Source: Paenibacillus cellulosilyticus
GTDB taxonomy: Bacteria > Bacillota > Bacilli > Paenibacillales > Paenibacillaceae
Direction of reading: 5' to 3'
NCBI RefSeq assembly: GCF_003182255.1
Contig: NZ_QGTQ01000015.1
Location: forward strand, 1 to 64,000
Length of the DNA: 64,000 bases
Shown in pieces: positions 54,456 through 63,577 of the stretch (position 1 is the stretch's first letter; each line of letters opens with the position of its first letter). A model generated the notes under the pieces. The model was not told the DNA's origin, searched no databases, and worked only from the letters and a program-made list of their open reading frames with translations. Made by a program: the position numbers and the translations under genes.

Positions 54456-55361
54456 TCACAACCGGACATCGCTGGAAGGACCGCTGCTTTCGTTGCGGCG
54501 CGCTTCTTCGAGCTCGTGCTCCCATGTCAAATGCCGATAAGGCGCGGCTGCCGCGTCGGTATCGAACCATTCCATGAAATCCTGCCACATGGCCGTCGTC
54601 CAGGCTGCGTCGATCTGCGCCGTGGAGTATGTTTGGCTGTTCAGTCTGGCGAAGCCGAATACGTCGCGTACCTGCGATTTCTCCGCATGAGTTGCGGTCA
54701 ATTCCGCCAAATGGGCGGGGATGAAGATGACGCCTGCCGGCGTGCCGAGCACAACATCGCCAGGGAGGCAGATGGCCCGGCCGATGCGGGCGGGAACGTT
54801 CATGCCGACCATTGTGACATCGCCGATAGCAGTAGGGTCGCTGCCGCGATAGTAAACATTAATATTGTCGATCTGCGCAATTTGCTGATTATCCCGAATG
54901 CCGCCCCAAATAACGGCGCCGCCGGTTTTGGTTCGAGTGGAAATAGCCGTGGACAGATTGCCGCCTACGTACGTGCCTTGATAGATTTTATCGAACATAT
55001 CGATGACGACGACGTCCTCTTCCTCCAGCGAATCGATCACCCATTGATTGAAGAAGCCTCTACGATCCTCTTGCTCATGACCGTATTTCAGCAGCGTGTC
55101 ATGCAAGTCCGGACGTTTAGGCACCATAACTGCCGTAACCGCGCGGCCAACCATCACTTTGTTCGGATGAATGATCTTGAAATCGCCCTCGAATTGATAG
55201 TGATAACCTCTCGACCAGAGCGGTCCCCACGCTTCCTCCAGCGTAATTCTGCCTAATCGCTGGAGCACGCTGGACGGCACTTTGGGACGACCATCCGGGA
55301 AACGCTCGCCTTGCCACAACGGGGACAGCTGGACTGTATCTTCCGCATGATTAAATTTCAT
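54456..55361 (-). CDS. RraA/HMG-aldolase family protein
   Basis: A 301-residue protein. The RraA core has G-G-N-L-S-T, G-A-V-I-W-G-G-I-R-D and P-G-D-V-V-L-G-T-P-A-G-V, which bind a divalent metal in 4-hydroxy-4-methyl-2-oxoglutarate aldolase-like enzymes. It may split or decarboxylate a keto acid formed by the dehydratase. The start M-K-F-N-H at 55361 has GAGGTG; the frame extends upstream 22 codons. It is longer than classical RraA, with a distinct N-terminal region. Confidence 0.8.
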   Translation of the reverse strand: MKFNHAEDTVQLSPLWQGERFPDGRPKVPSSVLQRLGRITLEEAWGPLWSRGYHYQFEGDFKIIHPNKVMVGRAVTAVMVPKRPDLHDTLLKYGHEQEDRRGFFNQWVIDSLEEEDVVVIDMFDKIYQGTYVGGNLSTAISTRTKTGGAVIWGGIRDNQQIAQIDNINVYYRGSDPTAIGDVTMVGMNVPARIGRAICLPGDVVLGTPAGVIFIPAHLAELTATHAEKSQVRDVFGFARLNSQTYSTAQIDAAWTTAMWQDFMEWFDTDAAAAPYRHLTWEHELEEARRNESSGPSSDVRL

Positions 55362-55417
55362 ATATGGACACCTCGCATTATATGATTGTAGATCCCGCTT
55401 GCCATTTAACTTATCGC

Positions 55418-56809
55418 TTAGCTCCAAAGCCGGTCATTGGAGTAATAGTCGTTCCATTCGTCAGTAGGTAGCCACAGGCCGGGAATTTGCGGGTGCAGAT
55501 GCTGGGCGATAACCTCGTCGTTAAGCGCTTCGATGCCAAGGCCCGGCGCATCCGGCACGTGGATGAATCCATTCTGGACGAGCGGCTTCGACAGCTTGCT
55601 GACGATCAGATCGTCCCACCATTCCACATCGACGGAATGGTATTCGAGCGCCAAGAAGTTTTCCGTGGCAGCTGCGGCATGGACGGCCGCCATACAGGCG
55701 ATCGGGCTCTCCGCCATATGGATGGCCATTGCGACGCCGTATTCCTGAGCCATGTCGCCGATTTTTTTCGTTTCCAGAATGCCGCCGGTCGTCAGCACGT
55801 CGGGATGGATGACGGATACGCCGCCGGATTCGAGCAGCGGCCTGAAGTTCTCCTTCAGATAGATGTCCTCTCCGGTGCAGATCGGAGTCGTCACGCTGCT
55901 TGCCAGCTGGGCATATTGCTTCGTGTACTGCCACGGAACCATATCTTCCATCCAAGCGAGATTGTATTTGTCGATGCGCCGGCCCAGCTTGATGCAATCC
56001 TGTAAGCCGATATGGCCAAAATGGTCTACGGCCAGAGGTACCTCATAGCCGATGACCGAACGAACGTCGGCGACGTATTGCTCCAGCATATCGAGGCCTT
56101 TCTCGGTAACATGAATGCCCGTAAACGGATGCGCGATGTTATAAATGTCGTAGTGGCGGTTGCGCGCATCCCGCAGCTCATGCTCCGTAAGGTTCGAATG
56201 CTTGCGGGAATACCAAGCTTTGGACAACGCTTTCATTTCATCGAGAAAACCAAGCGGGGCACTCAACGTTCCGGGCTCATGAATAATTTGATTGATGCCC
56301 AGATCCATCTTGAGAAACGTGAAGCCTTTTTCCATCCTTTTCTGAAGCGCTAAGCCCATTGCTTTCCCCGTATCTTTACCGTCGACGTCGGTGTCGCAAT
56401 ACATGCGGATTCGGTCACGGAACTTGCCGCCCAGCATTTGATAGATCGGCATGCCGTAGGCTTTGCCGGCAATATCCCATAGGGCGATCTCGATGCCGCT
56501 CACGCCGCCGCCTTGCCGAGCATGTCCGCCGAATTGCTTGATTCTGCGGAACAGCTTGTCGATATTGCACGGATTCTCGCCGAGCAGCCTGCTCTTGAGC
56601 TGAAGGGCGAACTGTTTGTCGGCGCCGTCGCGTACTTCGCCGAAACCAACGATGCCTTGGTTCGTGAACACCTTGATCAAGCTGCAGTGCATCGGAGCAC
56701 CTGCAATATCGGCAAAACGAATATCGGTAATGCGAAGCTCCGAAGGCTTGGAGTTGGTGTTGACGTAGGCTAGCGTGCTTTCATAGTTTTCTACTTGAGT
56801 CACGGGCAT
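55418..56809 (-). CDS. Enolase-superfamily dehydratase (MR/MLE type)
   Basis: A 463-residue acid-sugar dehydratase. It has an L-K-M-D-L-G lysine segment, metal ligands in A-V-D-H-F, W-M-E-D-M and C-T-G-E-D, and a late A-I-H-M-A-E. An insertion of about 50 residues lies between the lysine segment and the first ligand, making it longer than the usual 400 residues. It dehydrates an aldonate or uronate derivative; the exact sugar is not clear. AAAGGAG supports either the ATG at 56809 or the GTG at 56803. Confidence 0.82.
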   Translation of the reverse strand: MPVTQVENYESTLAYVNTNSKPSELRITDIRFADIAGAPMHCSLIKVFTNQGIVGFGEVRDGADKQFALQLKSRLLGENPCNIDKLFRRIKQFGGHARQGGGVSGIEIALWDIAGKAYGMPIYQMLGGKFRDRIRMYCDTDVDGKDTGKAMGLALQKRMEKGFTFLKMDLGINQIIHEPGTLSAPLGFLDEMKALSKAWYSRKHSNLTEHELRDARNRHYDIYNIAHPFTGIHVTEKGLDMLEQYVADVRSVIGYEVPLAVDHFGHIGLQDCIKLGRRIDKYNLAWMEDMVPWQYTKQYAQLASSVTTPICTGEDIYLKENFRPLLESGGVSVIHPDVLTTGGILETKKIGDMAQEYGVAMAIHMAESPIACMAAVHAAAATENFLALEYHSVDVEWWDDLIVSKLSKPLVQNGFIHVPDAPGLGIEALNDEVIAQHLHPQIPGLWLPTDEWNDYYSNDRLWS

Positions 56810-56853
56810 TGCTCCTTTGCGGATTATGGGATGGAATGAGTTCTGGCTTGCGG

Positions 56854-57597
56854 TTATATCAACATGCCGGCACCATCCAGACGGATAGTGGCGCCTGTCA
56901 TAAACGAGGTTTCGTCTGATGCGATGTAGCAGGCAAGTGCTGCAACATCTGCAGGCAGTCCGACGCGCCCAAGCGGAAATTTCTTGCGGTTAGGCTCCCG
57001 GTGCGACGCCTTGAACTTGCCGACGTCGATTGCGCCGGGCGCGATCGTATTGACCGTAATGCCATATCGCGCCAGCTCAAGAGCGCTTTCTCTGCCGAGC
57101 ATTTTGATGCCGCCTTTCGACATGCAATAGACAGCGTCGAAGTCGGTCGGTCTTTTGCCATGGACAGAGGAAATATTAATAATACGGCCGAAATTCCGCT
57201 GCTTCATATAAGGGATCACCGCCTGCGTGCACTGCCAGTACCCCTTAAGATTGATGTTCATGACGCGGTCGTATTGTTCTTCCGTATATTCGAACCACTG
57301 GATGTTTAGCTGCAGCGCCGCATTGTTGACCAAAATGTCGATGCCGCCAAGCTCATCCGCGGCCGTCTCTACCATTCGTATGATCTGTCCCTGATCGGCA
57401 ACGTCAGCTTGCACGATCATGCACTGGCCGCCAAGCTCCTCGATTCGCTGCTGCGTGTCTCGAGCCCCGGCATCGCTGGAATTGTAATGAATGGCAACCT
57501 TAACGCCACGACTTGCAAGCTCGATGGCAATACCTTTGCCGATGCCCGTTCCCGCACCGGTGACAAGTGCCGATTTTCCTATCAGGCTGTCGCTCAT
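56854..57597 (-). CDS. SDR oxidoreductase
   Basis: A 247-residue classical short-chain dehydrogenase. The T-G-A-G-T-G-I-G cofactor motif is at 13-20, N-N-A-A at 91-94, Ser at 143/144, and Y157-C-M-S-K161 is complete. It looks active, probably oxidising or reducing a sugar hydroxyl. Its start overlaps the end of the second SDR gene by four bases. Confidence 0.9.
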   Translation of the reverse strand: MSDSLIGKSALVTGAGTGIGKGIAIELASRGVKVAIHYNSSDAGARDTQQRIEELGGQCMIVQADVADQGQIIRMVETAADELGGIDILVNNAALQLNIQWFEYTEEQYDRVMNINLKGYWQCTQAVIPYMKQRNFGRIINISSVHGKRPTDFDAVYCMSKGGIKMLGRESALELARYGITVNTIAPGAIDVGKFKASHREPNRKKFPLGRVGLPADVAALACYIASDETSFMTGATIRLDGAGMLI

Positions 57598-58391
57598 TGC
57601 GTTCGCGTCTCCCCCTCGGCGGGTTTGTTCATGCGATGATCCATATAATGCAGCAGAAAGCCGCCATCCAATCGAATGTCTGATCCGTTGAGATAGCCAG
57701 ACTCCTCCCCGGCAAGGAAGAAGGCAAGGTTGGCCAAATCGTTGGCCGTTCCAAGCTTCGTGCTGGGAATCTTGTATCGGTAATCGTTATAAAGTCCCGA
57801 AATATCGCTTTGAAACGAAACATCCGAGCCCTCGATAGGGCCCATTTCAATTAGATTAACGCGAATGCCGGACCTGCCGAGGAACAATGCCGCCTCATGG
57901 GCGAGCATCTTCACCGCGCCTTGCGAGGCGCTGTATGCGAATGACGATCCGGTCGGCTTCTCGTTGTGAACGGAGCTGACGAAGATCACGCTGCCGCTGC
58001 CTCTAGCCGCCATCCGTCTGCCGAACGTCTGCGTACAGAAGAAGGCGGACTTGGCATTTCGCTGCATGATTTCGACAAAATCCGTTTCGTCGCAATGCTC
58101 TACGTCGGTGGGTTTTATGAGGCAGCAATTGTGAATCAAAACATCGACCGTGCCAAGCTGCTCCTCGGCCTGATCAAGCATAGTCGTTAAGTCGCGGCTG
58201 CTGCACAGATCGGCGTGGGTAATGAGTACCTTGGCGCCTGCGACTTTGCAGAACAGGATCACGTCTTCCCATTCGTTGTCGTCTTGCGTACTGTTCAGAA
58301 TCAAATCCCAACCACCTTGGCCGAATCGTGCGATAAGGCCCTCGCCGGACCAGCTATCGGCATCCGCGATGAAGACTACTTTCCTGGGCAA
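57594..58391 (-). CDS. SDR-fold protein lacking the catalytic lysine
   Basis: A 265-residue SDR homologue. The cofactor glycine motif is degraded (A-D-A-D-S-W-S-G-E-G), N-N-A-G has become H-N-C-C, and the catalytic pair is Y153-S-A-S-Q157, with Gln replacing Lys. It is probably a pseudoenzyme partner of the SDR whose gene it overlaps, or has altered chemistry. The TTG start follows GAGGGGG. Confidence 0.82.
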   Translation of the reverse strand: MPRKVVFIADADSWSGEGLIARFGQGGWDLILNSTQDDNEWEDVILFCKVAGAKVLITHADLCSSRDLTTMLDQAEEQLGTVDVLIHNCCLIKPTDVEHCDETDFVEIMQRNAKSAFFCTQTFGRRMAARGSGSVIFVSSVHNEKPTGSSFAYSASQGAVKMLAHEAALFLGRSGIRVNLIEMGPIEGSDVSFQSDISGLYNDYRYKIPSTKLGTANDLANLAFFLAGEESGYLNGSDIRLDGGFLLHYMDHRMNKPAEGETRTQ

Positions 58392-58553
58392 ACCGTGTAC
58401 ACCCCCTCATGAATGATGGATTCCTACGGTCCTGGTTTCTCGTTACATGACCATCTTACCGAGCGATTGAAGCGAAAAGCGATGCCGTAAAATTATGATT
58501 TTGTTTGTTTTTTTGCGATTGATGAGGCTGAATGTAAGCGGTTAAATTTTGTC

Positions 58554-58582
58554 TTGACATTCCTGATCGAAGAGTCTAGCAT
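58554..58582 (+). promoter_or_regulatory. Promoter of the GntR regulator gene
   Basis: TTGACA (58554-58559), 17 nt, TAGCAT (58577-58582). A near-cre sequence, TGTAAGCGGTTAAA (58533-58546), lies just upstream with one mismatch. Confidence 0.65.
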
Positions 58583-58585
58583 CGA

Positions 58586-58604
58586 ATTATCGATTATCGA
58601 TAAT
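58586..58604. promoter_or_regulatory. Operator palindrome
   Basis: ATTATCGATTATCGATAAT is a perfect palindrome with a single central base, placed immediately after the -10 box and 38 bases before the GntR start. It is a good site for autorepression by the GntR protein. It lies in the divergent region shared with the catabolic operon. Confidence 0.6.
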
Positions 58605-58641
58605 CCACAAAAACTTCCAAAACACAAGGTGGTGGGAGCTC

Positions 58642-59295
58642 GTGTCCATCGAAACAGCAAGTTCAGCTGTAAGTCCAATCTCGCTAAGTGAGCATGTCTA
58701 TATCACCTTAAAGAGGCAGATTATGAAGGGTGAACTGCTGCCCGGACACCGTATGATCGTTCTGGATATCACCAAACAATTCAGCGTCAGCCAAGCGCCG
58801 GTAAGAGAAGCGTTGGAGAGGCTGAAGCAGGAAGGTCTCATCGTCGGCAAAATGAATAAAGGTTCAGCCGTTTCGGAGATTACCGCCCAGGAAATACGAG
58901 ACATTTACGAGCTCCGGCAACTGGTCGAGGGCAGCGCGCTCCGCGCAACGATGAAGGTGCTGGAGGATAAGGATATTGCTTACCTCGAAGGCGTCATTGC
59001 CGGCATGCGGGAAGCGATCGATAAGGAGGACCCTTATCGTCTGGTCGAGCTGGATATGCTCTTTCACGGCTACTTCTATTTGCGGAGCGGCAACGCGCTG
59101 TTATATGACATTTGGAACAGCATCAAAACGAAAATTATGCGCTTTATCTCGATCACGAACCAAGATCACCCAGGCTACTCGATTCCTGACTCCCATTCCG
59201 AAATATTGGATCTTATCAAATCAGGTGACGTCGATCGTACGGAAGAGAACCTGATAAGGGGATTGGATTTCTATAAAAATTACACCGGAGAATAG
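58642..59295 (+). CDS. GntR-family regulator (FCD/FadR group)
   Basis: A 217-residue regulator. The winged helix (V-S-Q-A-P-V-R-E-A-L-E-R-L) is at about 50-62 and the all-helical FCD ligand domain has Asp/His metal-site candidates (D-M-L-F-H, D-S-H). It is divergent from the dehydratase operon and probably represses it until a sugar acid binds. The GTG start follows GGTGGTGGGAG. Confidence 0.9.
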   Translation: MSIETASSAVSPISLSEHVYITLKRQIMKGELLPGHRMIVLDITKQFSVSQAPVREALERLKQEGLIVGKMNKGSAVSEITAQEIRDIYELRQLVEGSALRATMKVLEDKDIAYLEGVIAGMREAIDKEDPYRLVELDMLFHGYFYLRSGNALLYDIWNSIKTKIMRFISITNQDHPGYSIPDSHSEILDLIKSGDVDRTEENLIRGLDFYKNYTGE

Positions 59296-59347
59296 CACGG
59301 GAGTCGTCATTCGTTATTCATCCTTTCTCAAGAGAGGAGTGCCGATT

Positions 59348-60493
59348 ATGATGCAAGGGGTGGTTCGTGCCCGAACGCTGAACGATCTGCTCCCCGGCAG
59401 AAGCTTTGCCGCTGGAGATATGAAGAGGAGCCTAGAAGAGAGCGGGCTTCACGCTTATTACGTTTACCCGGCTCTTGCTCTGTTCAGCGTTAGTACCGCA
59501 GAGGTGGATTTATGGTCCCGCAGACATGCAATCGATGAACTGTATGCCGTTATCCGGCGTCATGCGCCCGGCAACACCGCTATTCTTCCAGATGACAAAG
59601 GGCATGTCGCCGTCATCTTCTCTTGGGATGACCGTGAATCCATCACGGCGCTGCACAACACTATTTGCAGCCAAGAACATAGCCTCAATCCTCCAATGAT
59701 CTCGCTTGGCATTAGCAATCCTTATCCTCATTTATCTGATCTGCATCAGGGTTATGAACAAGCCGTCCTCGCGATGAAGCACCGATTTTACCTTGACCAT
59801 TCACAGCCGATTTACTTTAGCAGCCTGATCGATTACGCAAGTGATGCCGAATATCCCTTATCTATGGAGGATGAACTCCTGCATCTCCTAACCAGCGACT
59901 CGATCTCGGAATACGCAGCAACCCGAATAGCAGTAGATCGCTTCTATGAGTCATTAACTCGGAACGGTCCGCTGCCGGTCACTAAAGTCGTCGACGTAAC
60001 GCTTCAGCTTCTGGTCAGTCTGCAGCTGCGGGTCAAATCCGCACTTGGCCAGCCTCATCTATGCAGCACGCCTGATATTACATCGCTCATGTACCTGCGC
60101 ACGTTAGAGGAATTGAAAGATGCGGTATGTCAGTCGCTTAAAGGGATAGGAGGGACATCTTACGCCTCCGACTGCCTCGACCACAACGTCATTAAGAAAG
60201 CCATTACGTTAATGGAAGAAGAGTATGATCGCGTATCGCTCCATTACGTCGCCGATAAAGTATTCATTACACCCGCCTACCTAAGCTCCTTATTCAAGTC
60301 CAAAATGGGCATCACGTTTATCGAGCATCTGACTCGCATACGCATTGCCAATGCCAAGAAGCTGCTCAAGCAAACCCGTCTGAAAAACTATGAGGTCGCC
60401 GAACGCGTCGGCTATAACGACTCCCGTTACTTCAGTCAAATATTCAAGAAGATGGTAGGCTTGTCGCCAAGCGGATTCCGTGACGCGAATTAA
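59348..60493 (+). CDS. AraC-family regulator (soluble)
   Basis: A 381-residue AraC-type regulator without membrane segments. The C-terminal 95 residues hold the double helix-turn-helix (V-A-D-K-V-F-I-T-P-A-Y-L-S-S-L-F-K, then V-G-Y-N-D-S-R-Y-F-S-Q-I-F-K). The first 280 residues form the sensing part. The ATG at 59348 has AGAGGAG. It likely activates the genes that follow. Confidence 0.9.
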   Translation: MMQGVVRARTLNDLLPGRSFAAGDMKRSLEESGLHAYYVYPALALFSVSTAEVDLWSRRHAIDELYAVIRRHAPGNTAILPDDKGHVAVIFSWDDRESITALHNTICSQEHSLNPPMISLGISNPYPHLSDLHQGYEQAVLAMKHRFYLDHSQPIYFSSLIDYASDAEYPLSMEDELLHLLTSDSISEYAATRIAVDRFYESLTRNGPLPVTKVVDVTLQLLVSLQLRVKSALGQPHLCSTPDITSLMYLRTLEELKDAVCQSLKGIGGTSYASDCLDHNVIKKAITLMEEEYDRVSLHYVADKVFITPAYLSSLFKSKMGITFIEHLTRIRIANAKKLLKQTRLKNYEVAERVGYNDSRYFSQIFKKMVGLSPSGFRDAN

Positions 60494-60551
60494 TGAGAGA
60501 TACACATACGCAATGGGGGTTATTTACGACGATAGAGGAGTGTGTTCCGTT

Positions 60552-61559
60552 ATGAAGCTAGCCGAGTTTTTCACCTCTCATCCGAACCAGCTATGGCATC
60601 TTGCGAAGCAGATGGGCGTCGATTACGCCGTTGGTCCGCTGGCGAGAGAAGAGAACGGCATGAGGCCTTGGGACTATATGAATCTGCTCCATATGAAACA
60701 GCGCTATGAGAATCATGGGATCGAGCTGCTGGTCATCGAATCGGCGCCGCCGACGAATAAGATCAAGCTGGGCCTGCCGGGCCGCGACGAAGAAATCGAA
60801 TGGATGGGGCAGCTCATATCGAATATGGGGGCCCTTGGCATTCCCGTCTTATGCTACAATTTCATGGCGCAATTCAACTGGTTCCGCACGTCGACGACGA
60901 CGCGTACCCGCGGCGGTGCGCTCGTGTCCAGCTACGACCATTCCTTGATGCACAATGCGCCGCTAACGGAAGCGGGTGTTGTGACGGAGGATCAATTGTG
61001 GGACAATCTGCAATATTACATGGAGAGAATCGTGCCGATCGCCGAGAAAGCGAAGGTCAAGCTTGCCCTGCATCCCGACGATCCGCCGATAAGCCCGATT
61101 CGCGGCGTATCGCGCATTCTGCGTAATGCGGAGGCACTGCAGCGCGCGATCGATCTCGTGCCAAGCGAATACAGCGGGATAACACTATGCCAAGGCACGC
61201 TGGCGACCGCAGGCGAGCATATTCCGGATGTTATCCGACATTTCGCGCGTCAGGACAAGCTGTTCTTCGTGCATTTCCGCGACGTTGTCGGAACGCCGGA
61301 CAAATTCCACGAGACGTTCCATGATGATGGGCAGACTGATATGTATGAGGCGATGAAGGTGTATTATGAGGTCGGATTCGACGGTCCGGCAAGGCCCGAC
61401 CATGTGCCGACGATGGAAGGCGAAGACAATACGAACCCCGGTTATGAAACGCTAGGACGTCTGTATGGCGTCGGTTATATCAAAGGGTTGATGGAGGCTG
61501 CGGCGGCGGAACGGAAGAAGTCGTTTGCCGTGAACCTTGACGGTATAGCCGCTCAATAA
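60552..61559 (+). CDS. Mannonate dehydratase-like (UxuA family) TIM-barrel protein
   Basis: A 335-residue TIM-barrel protein. H-P-D-D-P-P, C-Q-G-T-L-A-T-A-G and F-V-H-F-R-D-V match UxuA-type mannonate dehydratases, which remove water from D-mannonate to give 2-keto-3-deoxygluconate. The ATG at 60552 follows AGAGGAG by 11 bases; the longer frame would overlap the AraC gene. It may be a sugar-acid dehydratase of different specificity, since another dehydratase is encoded at 55418. Confidence 0.8.
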   Translation: MKLAEFFTSHPNQLWHLAKQMGVDYAVGPLAREENGMRPWDYMNLLHMKQRYENHGIELLVIESAPPTNKIKLGLPGRDEEIEWMGQLISNMGALGIPVLCYNFMAQFNWFRTSTTTRTRGGALVSSYDHSLMHNAPLTEAGVVTEDQLWDNLQYYMERIVPIAEKAKVKLALHPDDPPISPIRGVSRILRNAEALQRAIDLVPSEYSGITLCQGTLATAGEHIPDVIRHFARQDKLFFVHFRDVVGTPDKFHETFHDDGQTDMYEAMKVYYEVGFDGPARPDHVPTMEGEDNTNPGYETLGRLYGVGYIKGLMEAAAAERKKSFAVNLDGIAAQ

Positions 61560-61570
61560 GGGAGAATAAG

Positions 61571-61603
61571 AAGCTATGCAGGCTGCGCTGCATAGCTTTT
61601 TTT
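61571..61603 (+). terminator. Terminator after the UxuA-like gene
   Basis: AAGCTATGCAG-GCTGCG-CTGCATAGCTT followed by a T-run. Confidence 0.9.
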
Positions 61604-61681
61604 GTGCATAGAAGAGCCTTTGCAGCGTCGATCAAGAGTGTAAAAAAACAAACCAATTCATAATTCTATCGCATGTACACG

Positions 61682-61695
61682 TGTAAGCGATTTCA
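61682..61695. promoter_or_regulatory. CcpA cre-like site
   Basis: TGTAAGCGATTTCA fits the loose Gram-positive cre consensus (TGWNANCGNTNWCA) at every position. It lies 45 bases before the importer operon and suggests glucose repression. Confidence 0.5.
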
Positions 61696-61739
61696 ATAAG
61701 ATTAGCCTTATAAATGCTGTGAGGGGGGATGAACGTGAG

Positions 61740-62696
61740 ATGAATGCTGAAGCCGTTGTGAATAAGCGAGCAGCGACCAAGCTGCGCTTGACGAAGAAGA
61801 AGCTCAAAGGCTCAAACGATAATCTGGCAGGCTACATATTCATATCGCCATGGCTGATCGGATTCTTGCTGCTGACGGTATGGCCGATCATCCAATCGTT
61901 CTATTTGTCCTTTACGGAGTATTCGCTGCTCGAAGCTCCGACCTGGACCGGAATGGACAACTACACCAACATTTTCACGAACGATACCGATTTTACAACG
62001 TCGCTGAAGGTCACCTTTATATTCGTGTTGTTCTCTGTCCCGCTCAAGCTGTTCTTCTCCTTGATGGTCGCGATCATGCTGAACAAAAATGTGAAGGGCA
62101 TGAACCTGTATCGGACGGCGATCTATTTCCCTTCGCTCATTGGCGGGAGTATTGCCGTATCGGCATTATGGCGCAATATGTTCAACCTGAACGGTTACTT
62201 CAATCATGTGCTTGCTTGGTTCGGCATCGAGGGCGTCGGATGGATTACGAATCCGCACACCTCGCTCGGAACGTTGATTTTGCTTAACACCTGGCAGTTC
62301 GGTTCTACGATGGTCATCTTCCTGGCGGGTCTGAAGCAGATCCCGGGTGAGCTGTATGAATCGGCTTCGGTCGATGGCGCTACGGGGATACGGAAGTTTT
62401 TCCATATCACGCTGCCGATGCTGTCGCCGGTCATGTTCTTCAACTTGGTGCTCGGCATTATCGGTTCCTTTCAAATGTTCACCTCCGCATTCATCATTAC
62501 GCAGGGCGGACCAATCAATTCAACGTACATGTACGCACTGTTCCTGTATGATAAGGCGTTTAAGCATTACCAGATGGGATACGCATCCGCGCTCGCTTGG
62601 ATTCTTCTGGTTATCGTCGCGCTCATGACGGCCATTAACTTCCTAGTATCACGCTACTGGGTATTCTATGAGACGGATGGAGGGAAGTCGAAGTGA
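61740..62696 (+). CDS. Sugar ABC importer permease (MalF/UgpA type)
   Basis: A 318-residue permease with six predicted membrane segments and an EAA-like loop (Y-E-S-A-S-V-D-G-A-T). It is encoded after the catabolic genes and is likely to bring in the oligosaccharide or sugar acid they use. The ATG at 61740 follows GAGGGGGG by 11 bases; an in-frame GTG at 61719 is an alternative. Confidence 0.9.
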   Translation: MNAEAVVNKRAATKLRLTKKKLKGSNDNLAGYIFISPWLIGFLLLTVWPIIQSFYLSFTEYSLLEAPTWTGMDNYTNIFTNDTDFTTSLKVTFIFVLFSVPLKLFFSLMVAIMLNKNVKGMNLYRTAIYFPSLIGGSIAVSALWRNMFNLNGYFNHVLAWFGIEGVGWITNPHTSLGTLILLNTWQFGSTMVIFLAGLKQIPGELYESASVDGATGIRKFFHITLPMLSPVMFFNLVLGIIGSFQMFTSAFIITQGGPINSTYMYALFLYDKAFKHYQMGYASALAWILLVIVALMTAINFLVSRYWVFYETDGGKSK

Positions 62697-63529
62697 TCAA
62701 ATCGCTTAAACGAAATCCCGTCACCGGCCATCTGCTGCTAATTGTGTTTTCCCTTCTCATGCTGTATCCGGTCATCTGGTGGATTGGCGCTTCGCTCAAA
62801 ACGACGGCCGAGATGAGCTCGCCTTCCATCTGGCCGGCCAAGCCGATCTGGGACAATTACACGAAGGGCTGGCAGTTCTCACCAGAGTTCACGTTTGCAC
62901 GGTTCTTCGGCAATACGCTCATGATGGAGTTCTGGAACGTGCTGGGCGGCGTTCTCACAAGCGCGGTCGTCGCATACGGCTTTGCCCGTCTGAACTTCAA
63001 GTTCCGCGGCGTGTTGTTCTCGATTCTATTGCTAACGATGATGCTGCCGGGGCAGGTAACGATCGTTCCGCAATATATTCTCTACAATAAGCTGCACCTC
63101 ATGGACAGCTACATTCCATTGATTCTTCCGCATTTCTTCGGCGGCGGCGCATTTTTCATCTTCCTTCTTGTCCAGTTCATAAGAGGCATTCCGCGAGAGC
63201 TCGATGAAGCGGCGAAGATCGACGGTGCGACCGTATACAGTATTTTCTACCGAATTGTTCTCCCTCTTATCAAGCCTGCTTTGGTGACGGTGGCGATCTT
63301 CACGTTCTTATGGAGCTGGGACGATTTCTTCGCGCAAGTGCTGTATTTGAACTCGGTCAGCAAATTTACGGTCAGTCTGGCGCTGCGCATGTACGTGGAT
63401 CAGTTTGAAATCCAATGGGGCAGGCTGCTCGCGATGTCGCTGCTCTCGGTTGTGCCGTCCACCATTTTGTTCTTCATCGCTCAGAAGCATTTCGTCGAAG
63501 GAATAGCAACGACCGGCTTAAAAGGATAG
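62693..63529 (+). CDS. Sugar ABC importer permease (MalG type)
   Basis: A 278-residue permease with six segments and the EAA loop L-D-E-A-A-K-I-D-G-A, ending Q-K-H-F-V-E-G. The GTG start overlaps the preceding gene by four bases after GGAGGGAAG. It is the partner of the MalF-type permease. Confidence 0.93.
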   Translation: MIKSLKRNPVTGHLLLIVFSLLMLYPVIWWIGASLKTTAEMSSPSIWPAKPIWDNYTKGWQFSPEFTFARFFGNTLMMEFWNVLGGVLTSAVVAYGFARLNFKFRGVLFSILLLTMMLPGQVTIVPQYILYNKLHLMDSYIPLILPHFFGGGAFFIFLLVQFIRGIPRELDEAAKIDGATVYSIFYRIVLPLIKPALVTVAIFTFLWSWDDFFAQVLYLNSVSKFTVSLALRMYVDQFEIQWGRLLAMSLLSVVPSTILFFIAQKHFVEGIATTGLKG

Positions 63530-63577
63530 CTCCATGGCAGGTTCCGCCTCACAATACAAGGTAAAGGGGAAAAGAGA

